From Hymenobacter taeanensis (GTDB taxonomy: Bacteria > Bacteroidota > Bacteroidia > Cytophagales > Hymenobacteraceae), in assembly GCF_013137895.1 (NCBI RefSeq), contig NZ_CP053538.1, forward strand, positions 991,501-1,055,500: a stretch of 64,000 nucleotides of DNA. The letters are read 5' to 3'. Positions 26,526 to 35,445 of the stretch are shown piece by piece. Below the pieces are notes generated by a model that searched no databases, was not told the origin of the DNA, and saw only the letters and a program-made list of their open reading frames with translations. Numbering within the stretch: the first letter of the stretch is position 1; every line of letters begins with the position of its first letter. The translations under genes and the position numbers were made by a program.

Positions 26526-26557
26526 CAAAGTAACCGAATCGGTGCGCCCTTTCAAAA
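26526..26557 (-). promoter_or_regulatory. Promoter of the exopolysaccharide export operon
   Basis: Read on the minus strand: TTTTG, a 19-base spacer, then TTACTTTG, a near-perfect Bacteroidota promoter. Transcription should begin near 26519, giving a leader of about 75 bases before the Wza ATG at 26445. The next three minus-strand genes follow with short gaps. Confidence 0.75.
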
Positions 26558-26683
26558 TCCGGGCCACTTCATCCCTAAATCCTGTACTGGTTTCTGCCCT
26601 CATAAAATCGTACTTTCGCGGACCCAAAACGGGCGCTGTCCTGTTCACTCTGCATTCCCACCCCACCCTTACTCCACCCCCTT

Positions 26684-27823
26684 ATGGAACTGGTCGCTAC
26701 AGAAAACCAGACAATGATTGCTCAGATGGTGCGCGATTTTGGCGCGCAACACATCAAGCCCAACATGATGAAATGGGACGAATCGCAGGAGTTTCCTGCT
26801 GACGTCTTTCACAAACTCGGCGAGCTAGGCCTCATGGGCGTGCTGGTGCCCCAGGAGTACGGTGGGGCTGGCTTCGGCTACGTGGAGTATGTAACTGCTA
26901 TTGCAGAGCTCTCTAAAATTGACGGTAGCATTGGCCTGAGCATGGCGGCGCACAACTCGCTTTGCACTGGTCATATTCTGCAACATGCTTCCGAAGAGCA
27001 GAAACACAAATACCTCCCGAAGCTGGCCTCTGGCGAGTGGATTGGCGCCTGGGGCCTAACGGAGCCTAATACGGGTTCTGATGCTGGCAATATGCGCACA
27101 GTGGCTGTTGAAGACGGCGACTTTTATGTGCTTAACGGTGCCAAAAACTTCATTACCCACGGCAAAACTGGCAATGTAGCCGTAGTTATTGCCCGAACGG
27201 GGGAAGTAGGCGACTCGCACGGCATGACTGCTTTTATCATTGAGCGTGGCACGCCTGGTTTTGAAGCCGGCCGCAAAGAGGACAAGCTAGGTATGCGGGC
27301 CTCCGAGACCACGGAGCTTATTTTCACCGACTGCCGCGTACCCAAGGAGAATATCATTGGTAAGGTAGGTGACGGTTTTGTGCAGGCGCTGAAAGTATTG
27401 GATGGTGGTCGTATCAGCATTGCAGCCCTGAGCCTGGGTATTGCGCAGGGTGCCTATGAGGCTGCACTACAATACTCAAAGGAGCGCCACCAGTTCAACC
27501 AGCCCATCAGCAACTTCCAGGGTATCGGTTTCAAGCTAGCCGATATGGCTACCGAGATTGAAGCGGCTTCATTGCTCACTTACCGGGCCGCCGATATGAA
27601 AGACCGCGGCCTGAACGTAAACCGGGAGTCAGCAATGGCTAAGCTATACGCCTCAGAAGTAGCTGTGCGCACGGCTAACGAAGGAGTGCAGATTTTTGGT
27701 GGCTATGGCTACACCAAAGACTATCCGGCGGAGAAGTATTACCGCGACGCTAAGCTGTGCACGATTGGCGAGGGCACCTCTGAAATTCAGAAACTGGTTA
27801 TTGCCCGTACTATTCTGAAGTAG
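26684..27823 (+). CDS. Acyl-CoA dehydrogenase
   Basis: A 379-residue FAD enzyme that introduces the alpha-beta double bond in acyl-CoA esters, passing electrons to ETF. All family landmarks are present: [16 protein letters not shown], the signature [17 protein letters not shown] (about 124-140), [69 protein letters not shown] and the C-terminal [22 protein letters not shown]. The position of the catalytic base in the short/medium-chain group corresponds to the glutamate of GEGTSEIQ. It resembles short- or branched-chain enzymes; the exact chain length cannot be told. It is monocistronic, divergent from the polysaccharide operon. Confidence 0.95.
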   Translation: MELVATENQTMIAQMVRDFGAQHIKPNMMKWDESQEFPADVFHKLGELGLMGVLVPQEYGGAGFGYVEYVTAIAELSKIDGSIGLSMAAHNSLCTGHILQHASEEQKHKYLPKLASGEWIGAWGLTEPNTGSDAGNMRTVAVEDGDFYVLNGAKNFITHGKTGNVAVVIARTGEVGDSHGMTAFIIERGTPGFEAGRKEDKLGMRASETTELIFTDCRVPKENIIGKVGDGFVQALKVLDGGRISIAALSLGIAQGAYEAALQYSKERHQFNQPISNFQGIGFKLADMATEIEAASLLTYRAADMKDRGLNVNRESAMAKLYASEVAVRTANEGVQIFGGYGYTKDYPAEKYYRDAKLCTIGEGTSEIQKLVIARTILK

Positions 27824-27927
27824 CGTGCAGGCGCTGGGAGCAGTAAGTTGCTCTTAGGGATGTGCGGAGTGGCCTAGCGTTAAAATGGAGCAGATAAACT
27901 ATTGAATCTTAGTTAATCCGTAAACCA

Positions 27928-27960
27928 TTTGCATCTACCACGTAGAGTTCCTTATCTTTG
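27928..27960 (+). promoter_or_regulatory. Promoter of rpsU-xerC-hpf
   Basis: TTTG at 27928-27931, a 21-base spacer, and TATCTTTG at 27953-27960 match the Bacteroidota housekeeping promoter. The predicted leader before the rpsU ATG at 28001 is only about 34 bases. No strong Shine-Dalgarno is present; the nearest purine run is AGGAAAG about 25 bases before the start. Confidence 0.8.
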
Positions 27961-28000
27961 CAGCCCTCTAGCCAGGAAAGTTTTCAACCTCACTGAAGAT

Positions 28001-28198
28001 ATGATCATCGTACAAATCAAAGAAAACGAGTCGGTTGACCGTGCGCTCAAGCGCTTCAAGAAGAAATTCGAGCGCACTGGCGTGCTGAAAGAACTGCGTC
28101 GCCGCACGTTTTTCCAGAAGCCTTCCATCACGAACCGCAAGCAGAAGCAGAAAGCTATCTACAAGCAGGTAACGTATGGCAACGAGGCTAGCCAATAG
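28001..28198 (+). CDS. rpsU: 30S ribosomal protein bS21
   Basis: A 65-residue, highly basic protein beginning [20 protein letters not shown], with [21 protein letters not shown] and [10 protein letters not shown], the standard bS21 pattern. It sits on the 30S platform near the 3' end of 16S rRNA; in Bacteroidota this region covers the anti-Shine-Dalgarno, which fits the lack of Shine-Dalgarno sites in this window. The start at 28001 follows the promoter at 27928-27960; an upstream in-frame Met codon at 27929 lies inside that promoter and is rejected. A terminator follows, then xerC and hpf on the same strand, a gene order common in the phylum. Confidence 0.96.
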   Translation: MIIVQIKENESVDRALKRFKKKFERTGVLKELRRRTFFQKPSITNRKQKQKAIYKQVTYGNEASQ

Positions 28199-28223
28199 TC
28201 TCAGGAAGCTTTCTATAAGCTAG

Positions 28224-28269
28224 AAAAGCCGGCTGATTTGCGCTTCTGTAGCGCAACAGCCGGCTTTTT
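28224..28269 (+). terminator. Terminator or attenuator after rpsU
   Basis: AAAAGCCGGCTG (28224-28235) pairs with CAGCCGGCTTTTT (28257-28269), and an inner TGCGCT/AGCGCA stem extends it; five T residues end the 3' arm. It should limit read-through from the strong rpsU promoter into xerC. Confidence 0.85.
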
Positions 28270-28349
28270 CATGCCCAACTATTTCGTTTTTTTCTTCCGT
28301 TGAATTCCATACATTGAGTATCCACAGCTCAGCTGTTGGGTCTTAGCGT

Positions 28350-29237
28350 ATGGAATTATTTTTTGATTATCTGCGGTTCGAGCGGCGTTACAGTCCGCAC
28401 ACGGTACTCTCGTACCAAACCGATCTGCGACAGTTTTCTGCTTTCCTAGAAGCCACTTATGAGCTGAAGGATCCGGCGCAGGCCGACCACATGCTCATCC
28501 GCTCCTGGGTGGTAGCCCTTATGCAGCAGCATCAGGATCCGCGTACGGTGAATCGGAAGATTGCCTGCCTGCGCTCCTACTACAAGTACCTGCTGCGTAC
28601 CGGGGTCATTCAGAAAAATCCCATGCTGCGCATTACTTCGCCTAAGGTAGCCAAGAAGCTGCCCGACTTTGTAGCGGAGGATTCGCTTAATGGCCTACTC
28701 AACACGTTTGAGTTTCCGCAAGACCTGGCAGGCTCCCGCGACCAGCTGATTCTGGAGTTGCTTTACGGCACGGGCATCCGTTTGTCGGAGCTGATTGGAA
28801 TCGGCCACGAAGACATTAGCTTGGCTGGTAAAACCGTGCGCGTAACGGGCAAAGGCAATAAGCAGCGCCTCGTGCCGCTAAACCCCACCTTGCTTTTAGT
28901 GCTGGAGCGCTATATAGCGCATAAGCAACGTGAATTTAGCTCGGACAGCAACGCCCGACGGGCGCTCCTCGTTACGGACAAAGGAGAGCCGCTCTACGAA
29001 AAGTTTGTGTATCGCACGGTAAAGCACTATTTAAGCCAGATTACTACGGCTTCTGGTCAGCAGCATCCGCACGTGTTACGTCATTCATTTGCCACGCATT
29101 TGCTAGGCAAAGGGGCTGACCTGAACGCTATCAAGGAGTTGCTGGGCCACGCTAATTTGGCGGCTACCCAGGTATACACCCACTTAAGTATTGACAAGCT
29201 CAAATCAGTATTTGAAAAGGCTCATCCAAAGGCCTGA
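28350..29237 (+). CDS. xerC: Tyrosine recombinase XerC
   Basis: A 295-residue chromosome-dimer resolvase. The N-terminal core-binding domain (1-100) has RYSPHTVLSYQTDLRQF, and the catalytic domain carries all six residues: R144 (GTGIRLSEL), K168 (TGKGNKQRLVPL), H241 and R244 (HVLRHSFATHLL), H267 (LLGHANL) and Y276 (QVYTHLS). The length and position between rpsU and hpf fit the housekeeping Xer protein and not a phage or integron integrase. It acts with XerD at dif; no dif site was recognised here. Confidence 0.94.
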   Translation: MELFFDYLRFERRYSPHTVLSYQTDLRQFSAFLEATYELKDPAQADHMLIRSWVVALMQQHQDPRTVNRKIACLRSYYKYLLRTGVIQKNPMLRITSPKVAKKLPDFVAEDSLNGLLNTFEFPQDLAGSRDQLILELLYGTGIRLSELIGIGHEDISLAGKTVRVTGKGNKQRLVPLNPTLLLVLERYIAHKQREFSSDSNARRALLVTDKGEPLYEKFVYRTVKHYLSQITTASGQQHPHVLRHSFATHLLGKGADLNAIKELLGHANLAATQVYTHLSIDKLKSVFEKAHPKA

Positions 29238-29267
29238 TTTTTTCTTTTACCCTTAACCCAACATCCG

Positions 29268-29567
29268 ATGAAAGTACAGATGCAATCGGTGCATTTTGAT
29301 GCCGACCAAAAACTGATTGACTTCATCCAGAAGCGACTTGATAAGCTTGAGACCTTCTATGACCACGTCACGGAAGGCGAAGTGATTATGCGCCTGAATA
29401 ACAAGGATGGTATAAACAATAAAACGGTAGAAGTGAAAGTGCGCGTACCCGGCACCACGCTTTTTGCCCAGGAAGATGCCGGCACGTTTGAGGCCGCTGC
29501 CGATGCCGCCGCCGATAGCCTAAAACGTCAGATCACCAAGTACAAAGACAAGCTCGTGAGCCACTAA
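29268..29567 (+). CDS. hpf: Ribosome hibernation-promoting factor, short form
   Basis: A 99-residue protein of the HPF/RaiA family that binds the decoding centre and inactivates ribosomes in slow growth. It has the beta-alpha-beta-beta-beta-alpha pattern with MQSVHFDADQKLIDFIQKRLDKLE, VEVKVRVPGTTLFAQEDAGTFEAAAD and a basic final helix DSLKRQITKYKDKL. It lacks the C-terminal dimerisation domain of long HPF. It lies 30 bases after xerC and so is likely co-transcribed. Two strong hairpins follow. Confidence 0.93.
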   Translation: MKVQMQSVHFDADQKLIDFIQKRLDKLETFYDHVTEGEVIMRLNNKDGINNKTVEVKVRVPGTTLFAQEDAGTFEAAADAAADSLKRQITKYKDKLVSH

Positions 29568-29575
29568 GCTTTCCG

Positions 29576-29610
29576 CCAAGTGGCCTAGCAGTATTGGCTA
29601 GGCCACTTGG
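29576..29610. repeat. 14-bp perfect hairpin built from the TGGCCTAG word
   Basis: CCAAGTGGCCTAGC (29576-29589) and GCTAGGCCACTTGG (29597-29610) are exact complements around a 7-base loop. It has no T tract. The arms each contain the over-represented word TGGCCTAG/CTAGGCCA. It lies between the hpf stop and the main terminator. Confidence 0.75.
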
Positions 29611-29614
29611 TGCT

Positions 29615-29678
29615 GCTTAATTGCACAAAAAAGCCCCGACTGCTGCAATGCAGTCGGGGCTTTTTTGTGCAATTAAGC
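29615..29678. terminator. Bidirectional terminator between hpf and metK
   Basis: A perfect 29-bp inverted repeat (29615-29643 and 29650-29678) with a 6-base loop; the GCCCCGACTGC core is flanked by A6 and T6 runs, so it can stop transcripts from both convergent genes. Confidence 0.92.
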
Positions 29679-29682
29679 TATT

Positions 29683-30945
29683 CTACAGAGCGAATTCAGC
29701 CTTGATTTTGTCAACGTAATCCAGCTTTTCCCACGTGAAGGTTTCCACGGTTTTAGTGGAGCCATCGGCTTGCTGTACTTCTTTGGTACCGGGCTGGCGG
29801 CCCATATGCCCGTAGGCGGCAGACTCAGCGAAGATGGGGTTCTGCAGGCCCAGGCGCTGCACAATAGCGTAGGGGCGCAGGTCAAAAATGCGCTGCACCT
29901 TGCCCGCAATTTCGCCGTCGGTGAGTTGATGACCGAACGAGCCGGTAGCTTTGGTAGTGCCGTAAGTAGTTACAAACACGCCCACTGGCTCGGCCACGCC
30001 AATAGCGTAGGCCACCTGCACCAGCACTTGATCGGCTACGCCGGCTGCTACCAGGTTTTTGGCAATGTGACGAGCGGCGTAGGCTGCTGAGCGGTCAACC
30101 TTGGAAGAGTCTTTGCCCGAGAAAGCGCCGCCACCGTGAGCACCTTTGCCCCCGTAGGTATCCACAATAATCTTGCGGCCCGTGAGACCAGAGTCGCCGT
30201 GGGGGCCACCAATCACGAACTTACCTGTGGGGTTTATGTGGTACTTGATGTCTTCCGTGAAGAGGGCTTGTACCTCCTGGCTGAGTTGAGCTTTCACGCG
30301 CGGAATCAGGATGCTCTTGATATCCTGCTCAATCTGGCTGAGCATTACCTGCTCGTTCTGGTCGAAATCATCGTGCTGGGTGCTTACCACAATGGTTTCA
30401 ATGGCCTCCGGCGTGTTATCGTCGTTGTAGCGGATGGTTACCTGACTTTTGGCGTCGGGGCGCAGGTAGGTCATTTCCTGGCCTGCTTTGCGAATGGCCG
30501 ACAGCTCGCGCAGCAAACGGTGCGAAAGGTCAAGCGCCAGCGGCATGTAGTTGTCGGTTTCGCGGGTAGCGTACCCGAACATCATTCCCTGGTCGCCGGC
30601 ACCTTGCTCTTCGGGCTTGGCACGCTCTACGCCCTGGTTGATATCAGCCGACTGCTCGTGCAGGCGGTTCATTACCTCGCAGGTATCGGCGTTGAACAGA
30701 TACTCGGGCTTGTTGTAGCCAATACGGCGAATCACCTCCCGAATGATGGGCTCGGCCTCCACGTGGGCCGTTGATTTAATCTCGCCGGCTACCAGCGCAA
30801 AATCAGTGGTAACCAGGGTTTCGCAGGCCACCTTAGCCGTAGGGTCCTGACGCAAGTATTCGTCGAGGATGGCATCGGATATCTGGTCGGCTACTTTATC
30901 GGGGTGGCCTTCCGAAACAGATTCGGAGGTGAACAGGTAGGGCAT
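29683..30945 (-). CDS. metK: S-adenosylmethionine synthase
   Basis: A 420-residue enzyme making S-adenosylmethionine from methionine and ATP, somewhat longer than the E. coli protein by a short insert after the first domain. Motifs are SVSEGHPDKVADQISDAILD (residues 8-27), the second-signature GAGDQGMMFGYATRE, GGPHGDSGLTGRKIIVDTYGG and the phosphate loop GGGAFSGKDSSKVDRSAAY. It is monocistronic and convergent with hpf. A structured leader precedes it. Confidence 0.97.
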   Translation of the reverse strand: MPYLFTSESVSEGHPDKVADQISDAILDEYLRQDPTAKVACETLVTTDFALVAGEIKSTAHVEAEPIIREVIRRIGYNKPEYLFNADTCEVMNRLHEQSADINQGVERAKPEEQGAGDQGMMFGYATRETDNYMPLALDLSHRLLRELSAIRKAGQEMTYLRPDAKSQVTIRYNDDNTPEAIETIVVSTQHDDFDQNEQVMLSQIEQDIKSILIPRVKAQLSQEVQALFTEDIKYHINPTGKFVIGGPHGDSGLTGRKIIVDTYGGKGAHGGGAFSGKDSSKVDRSAAYAARHIAKNLVAAGVADQVLVQVAYAIGVAEPVGVFVTTYGTTKATGSFGHQLTDGEIAGKVQRIFDLRPYAIVQRLGLQNPIFAESAAYGHMGRQPGTKEVQQADGSTKTVETFTWEKLDYVDKIKAEFAL

Positions 30946-31351
30946 CAGCTTGTAAGGTAGAAGTACGCGAGGGGCCGGCAGCCCCTGCCCCGCCCTGGCG
31001 AAAGGCCGGGCAGGGCCGCAAAGCTACGAGTTTTATACATGGATAGAAGCCTCAGAAATAATCAGCAGAGTCGGTCGCCCCTAGGTTCGTTCACTGTTGT
31101 GCCTTCTGACGCAGCCACTGTGGTAGCCAGAGCCGCTTGAGGCAGTTATTGCGCCTGAATAAATAGCATGAGATAGAGCCCCTATTATGTTGAGTTGCCT
31201 ACATAGTTCCGGAAGCCCTTTTGCGTATCCTTGTGCTATATCTTCAGGAGCTGGCTGGCTACGTGATTTCACAACCACTCAAGTAGCCAGAGCAAGTGTT
31301 GGCTTATAGGGTGTAGGCCAGCGCAAGGGTTCTGTTCAAGCTTCACTACTT
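30946..31351 (-). promoter_or_regulatory. metK leader and upstream intergenic region
   Basis: On the minus strand, TAGCTTTG (31019-31026) matches the -7 element TAnnTTTG and implies a leader of about 70 bases. The leader contains a GC-rich fold in which GCCCTGCCC can pair with GGGCAGGGG. I could not match it to a known SAM riboswitch class. The rest, up to the gene at 31352, has no recognisable coding content and no clear promoter for that gene. Confidence 0.4.
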
Positions 31352-32788
31352 ATGCGTAAAAATTTACTCACTATTGCCGCATTGGGGCTGGTAACTGTGG
31401 CGGCGCAGGCGCAGCAGTTTGAGCCGGGCTATTTAGTGCGCCAGGCCGGTGACACGCTGCGCGGCACCATTGAAAATGAGTTTTGGGAGGATGCGCCCCG
31501 TGAGTTGCGGTTCCGGTCGCAGCCGACGGCAGCCATTATGAATGTATCTACACGCTCGCTCCGTGGTTTCGGGCTAAGCAGTGGGCGGCAATGGCGGGCG
31601 CAGGTACTATCGTATGATGCTGCCGCTGAAAGCCGCCGCACCTATGTGCAGCGCGATGCGCCCCGCACCCGAATGGTAACGGATACCTTGCTGACAGAAT
31701 TGCTGCTGGATGGCCCTCTTAGCCTGACGGTTGCTTTCCGGAGTACGAGCCCTCACTATTTTGTGCAGCGGGCGGGCCAAGCCCCCTTAGAACTGGTGAA
31801 CCGCGTGTATTCGCGCACCAATGCCGATGGACGAGAGATACTTAGCCAGGTGAATAATTTTCGGGAGCAGCTGCGGCTATACCTGCAGCCGGAGTGCCCA
31901 GCTGTTGCGCAGCGCTGGAACCAGTTACGTTTTGAGGCCGCCAGCTTACGCACCTTTTTAGTGGCCTACAAAACAGAGTGCCTGGGCCTGCCAGCTCTCA
32001 AACCAGAGCCCGGAGCCCAGCCTGCAGTTACGGGGGCCGGAAAAATGCGCTTAGAGGTGGGCGTGCTAGCGGGGGCCAGCTTCGTGAACAGCCATTTTTC
32101 CAAGCCAAGCTACATCACAACCGACGTAAACTACCCGGGTCCGGGAGCAAACCTGGAGGATGTTAATCTGGAGCAAGCCTACCTGTCTGGCGCGCAGCTT
32201 GAGCGTGGGGTGCGTCCCGTAGCCGGCGCCTACTTGGATGCTTTGTTTCCGGGCCGGCGGTTTGCCTTGCACCTAGAAGGGCAAGTTCGGCGGCGTAGCC
32301 AATACACTGCTGCTTTTTCAACTAATCAGGCCACTTACCCCACTAAAACCTACACGGTGGGCGCCAGGACGCTCCCTTCCGTGGCCCTAGGGTTCCGGCT
32401 GTTCCGCCCCGTAGGCCTAGGCCAGGTAGTTGCGGGCGCAGGGCTGGCACTGCAATACAACTCTTCCCTGCCGAGCCGGGTAGATTTCCCCGACGCCAGC
32501 CAACGGGAGTTCAGAGGCCTGCGCCTACCCGACGCACGCGTACTGGTAAACAGCAATTCTCAGTTTGCCCCTTATGCAGAGTTGGGCTATCGGCGCGGAC
32601 GCCTGACGGGCACGCTTAACTGGCGTTACTTCTCCGATACTGTTGAGGACCCCTCTACTATCAACCGAGTCTTGTACAACCGCGACAACAACACTATTGC
32701 GGCGGTAAATACTACTCTGTATTCGTATCGCACCCAGCAGTTTCAGCTCAACGTGGCCTACCGCCTCAACCGCAACACCGATAAGTAA
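31352..32788 (+). CDS. Outer-membrane beta-barrel protein, function unknown
   Basis: A 478-residue protein with a signal peptide (MRKNLLTIAALGLVTVAAQAQ). The N-terminal half (about 22-210) begins FEPGYLVRQAGDTLRGTIEN, a segment seen at the front of many Bacteroidota secreted proteins, and contains a conserved-looking TECLGLP at about 209. The second half (about 225-478) alternates hydrophobic and polar residues in beta-strand fashion and ends RTQQFQLNVAYRLNRNTDK, typical of an outer-membrane barrel of about 8-10 strands. It stands alone between metK and a convergent peptidase gene. No specific role can be assigned. Confidence 0.75.
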   Translation: MRKNLLTIAALGLVTVAAQAQQFEPGYLVRQAGDTLRGTIENEFWEDAPRELRFRSQPTAAIMNVSTRSLRGFGLSSGRQWRAQVLSYDAAAESRRTYVQRDAPRTRMVTDTLLTELLLDGPLSLTVAFRSTSPHYFVQRAGQAPLELVNRVYSRTNADGREILSQVNNFREQLRLYLQPECPAVAQRWNQLRFEAASLRTFLVAYKTECLGLPALKPEPGAQPAVTGAGKMRLEVGVLAGASFVNSHFSKPSYITTDVNYPGPGANLEDVNLEQAYLSGAQLERGVRPVAGAYLDALFPGRRFALHLEGQVRRRSQYTAAFSTNQATYPTKTYTVGARTLPSVALGFRLFRPVGLGQVVAGAGLALQYNSSLPSRVDFPDASQREFRGLRLPDARVLVNSNSQFAPYAELGYRRGRLTGTLNWRYFSDTVEDPSTINRVLYNRDNNTIAAVNTTLYSYRTQQFQLNVAYRLNRNTDK

Positions 32789-32800
32789 GTGAGGCTCACC

Positions 32801-32852
32801 AGAAACAGGTAGGCCGGCACTCCTTTGCAGAAGTGCCGGCCTACCTGTTTCT
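32801..32852. terminator. Bidirectional hairpin between convergent genes
   Basis: AGAAACAGGTAGGCCGGCACT (32801-32821) and its exact complement (32832-32852) form a 21-bp stem with a 10-base loop, lying between the barrel gene and the S9 peptidase gene. The T tract is short, but position and stability fit a two-way terminator. Confidence 0.75.
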
Positions 32853-32874
32853 AGCCACAACAGTAAGCTTAAGC

Positions 32875-35322
32875 TTACTGCCCCCCCGTACTCCCCCCAG
32901 CCGCTCCAGTGGGTTTGAGGTTGGTTTCAAATAACTTCAGAATCCGCTTGTACTCATCCGTCCAGGAGGCAGGCTCCTCGAAGCCGTGGTTTTCAACGGG
33001 GTATACTGCCAGCTCCCAGTTCTCTTTGTGCAGCTCAATAAGGCGCTGGGTGAGGCGTACAATATCCTGGAAGTGCACGTTAGTATCTACCATGCCGTGG
33101 CACATCAGCAGGGCTCCTTTCAGGCCATTGGCATAATAAATTGGGGATGAACGAACGTAAGCCAGGGAGTCGTTGTAGGGCTCGTTGAGGATGTTGTCGG
33201 TGTAGGGGTGGTTGTAGTGGGCCCAGTCGGTTACGGAGCGCAAGGCCGCGCCGGCCTTAAACACATCAGGCTGGGTGAACATGGCCATCAGGGTGATGAA
33301 GCCGCCGTAGCTGCCCCCATAAATGCCGATGCGCTGCGGGTTCACGCCGTACTTCTCCGTCAGGAGCTTGGCGCCGTCTACCTGGTCGGAGAGGTCTTTG
33401 CCACCCATAAAGCGGTAGATGCCCGTGCGTACATCGCGGCCGTAGCCGGCGGAGCCGCGGTAATCAATATCCAGCACGGTATAGCCTTTATCTACCAGCA
33501 GGTTATGGAACATGTACTCACGGAAGTAGGTGCTCCACCACTTGTGAGCATTCTGCAGGTAGCCGGCACCGTGCACAAAAATTACGGCTGGGCCTTGGGC
33601 CTGCGGGCTGGTAGGCCGGTACAGGCGGGCGTACACATCGGCCCCGTCACGGGCTTTAATGGTAATAACCTCAGGCGTGCGCCAGGCGTAGCTTTCAAAC
33701 TCGGGGGTGGTGCTGTGGGTAAGGCGGCGCATGTTAGCGCCGGGCTTGTTCTCCATTACGTACAGCTCCCAGGGGGTATTGGCCGTGCTGTAGCGCACGG
33801 CCAGCATTTTCTCATCGGGGGAGATGGTTACTTCACTGCCGCCGGGCAGGGAGGTAAGCTGCGTCAGGGCGCCACCGCTTACGGGCATGCGGTAGAAGTG
33901 CTGCTCACCGGGGTGCACTTTATTGGCCGTGAGGTACCAAGTCTTTTTATCCTGGCTGAGCTGGGCTTTCTGCACCTCAAACTTGCCGCTGGTCAGGGCC
34001 TTCTTCTGGCCGGTGGTTACATCAACGGTATAAAGGTGACTGTAGCCGCTCTCCTCACTCTGGAACCAGATGCGGCGCGAGTCGGGCAGCCAGCCCACGT
34101 TGCCTTCCTCGTAGCCAATACCAGGGCCGTTAATCCAGGCATCGTCGTGCTGGCGGTCGAGCAGGGTGATCTTCTGGGTGGCAGGGTCGAGGCCCACAAT
34201 CCATCGGTCCTTGTTATCGGTACTGCGAATCACGAGAAACGCCCGTTGGCCATCCTCAGACCAGAAAGGACCATAGGGCACTACGCGACGCAGCTCATTG
34301 GCCGGCTTCTCTTTCTTGGCAGTAGTGGCTTTGGCAGAGTCGGCGGGGGCGGGGGCCTTGGGCTGCAGCTGGTACTCCTTGCGGTAAGCTGGTTGCTCAT
34401 CCAACCCCTTCAGCTCACGGTAGCCCAGCACAAATGTCGTGTCGCGGCCAATATCATACAGGCCTAGCTGGTAAGCGGTTTGGGGGGCCCCTACTTTGGT
34501 GCGCGTATTAATGTCTTCGGTGAAGCCAGAGGCAGTTACAAAATTGGGCACCAGCGCTACTTTCTCGCCGCTGGGCTCCTGCACCAGCGTGTAGGTTACG
34601 TAGCGTCCATCGGGTGAGAGGCGCAGGTTACGAGCCGACTGCTGGCCCAGCCAAATGGCTTTGGGCCGCAGGCGCGCCAGGGCTTTCTGCTGACGCTGGC
34701 GGGCCTTGGCATCCTGGTCTTTCTGCCGGATGATATCAAAGAGCGCCAGCTGCTGGGCCTTCAGAAACTTATCTGATTTATCAGAAGAGCCATCCGTAGG
34801 CCTGTTGCCGCGGCGGAAGTCGGTGCGCTGCACGGTTTCGCCGGTGGTGGGGTCCCAGGTGTAGAGGTTGCCGGCACGGGTATAGCTGATAAGCCGGCCC
34901 TGCAAGGCAAACGTGGGGTCTAGCTCCCGCTCCGCGGTGCTGGTAATGCGGCGCACGCGCTGGGTCTTAAGGTCGAGCAGGTAGATGTCGCCGTCTTTTT
35001 CATACACTTTGCGGGTGCGGCGCTGGTCGTATTCGCCGCCGGGGGCGGGCAACTCCCGTTGCTTCCGCTGGCTTACCTTGCGGGCGCTGCCGCCGCTGGG
35101 GCTGATGCTGTAGAGCGAGTCGCGGCGGGCCTTTTCGGGGTTCCAGGTAAAGTATATGCGCTTGCCATCCTCGGCCCAATAAATATTGCTGGGTGAGCTA
35201 CCAATCCACTGCGCGGGGTCGCGCATGATTTTCTCAACGGTAAGCGGCGCCAGTTGCTGGGCCCGAACAACAGGTGATAAAGCGGGCCCAGCGGCCAGCA
35301 GCAGGAGAAGTCGTTTCAGCAT
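32875..35322 (-). CDS. S9 family serine peptidase (dipeptidyl-peptidase-like)
   Basis: 815 residues from the ATG at 35322 (MLKRLLLLLAAGPALSPVVRAQ, a signal peptide), so it acts in the periplasm. A beta-propeller with TolB/WD40-like repeats (ISYTRAGNLYTWDPTTGETV, GRYVTYTLV, WLPDSRRIWFQSEESGYSHLY) precedes an alpha/beta hydrolase domain. The catalytic serine is in GIYGGSYGGFITL (about residue 671), the aspartate in CHGMVDTNVHFQD (about 746) and the histidine in YPVENHGFEEP (about 779). It should cleave short, often proline-containing peptides. A first Met codon at 35379 would hide the signal peptide. It is convergent with the barrel-protein gene. Confidence 0.93.
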   Translation of the reverse strand: MLKRLLLLLAAGPALSPVVRAQQLAPLTVEKIMRDPAQWIGSSPSNIYWAEDGKRIYFTWNPEKARRDSLYSISPSGGSARKVSQRKQRELPAPGGEYDQRRTRKVYEKDGDIYLLDLKTQRVRRITSTAERELDPTFALQGRLISYTRAGNLYTWDPTTGETVQRTDFRRGNRPTDGSSDKSDKFLKAQQLALFDIIRQKDQDAKARQRQQKALARLRPKAIWLGQQSARNLRLSPDGRYVTYTLVQEPSGEKVALVPNFVTASGFTEDINTRTKVGAPQTAYQLGLYDIGRDTTFVLGYRELKGLDEQPAYRKEYQLQPKAPAPADSAKATTAKKEKPANELRRVVPYGPFWSEDGQRAFLVIRSTDNKDRWIVGLDPATQKITLLDRQHDDAWINGPGIGYEEGNVGWLPDSRRIWFQSEESGYSHLYTVDVTTGQKKALTSGKFEVQKAQLSQDKKTWYLTANKVHPGEQHFYRMPVSGGALTQLTSLPGGSEVTISPDEKMLAVRYSTANTPWELYVMENKPGANMRRLTHSTTPEFESYAWRTPEVITIKARDGADVYARLYRPTSPQAQGPAVIFVHGAGYLQNAHKWWSTYFREYMFHNLLVDKGYTVLDIDYRGSAGYGRDVRTGIYRFMGGKDLSDQVDGAKLLTEKYGVNPQRIGIYGGSYGGFITLMAMFTQPDVFKAGAALRSVTDWAHYNHPYTDNILNEPYNDSLAYVRSSPIYYANGLKGALLMCHGMVDTNVHFQDIVRLTQRLIELHKENWELAVYPVENHGFEEPASWTDEYKRILKLFETNLKPTGAAGGSTGGQ

Positions 35323-35445
35323 AGAAGCGGCACATAACAAAGCCGGACTGCAACTTACATCACGGCAGCCAAGGGACATAGCGCCGGCGTGAGTGTTGCA
35401 TGAGTAGCCCTTCTGGTTGGGTACCGCCCCAACACACCACCTATC

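Noticed and set aside
28350..29237. Phage or integron integrase
   Set aside because: Length, all six catalytic residues, and the position between rpsU and hpf identify housekeeping XerC; no attachment site or cargo is near.
30946..31026. SAM riboswitch before metK
   Set aside because: The leader is structured, but none of the consensus cores I know could be placed, so only a generic regulatory note is given.
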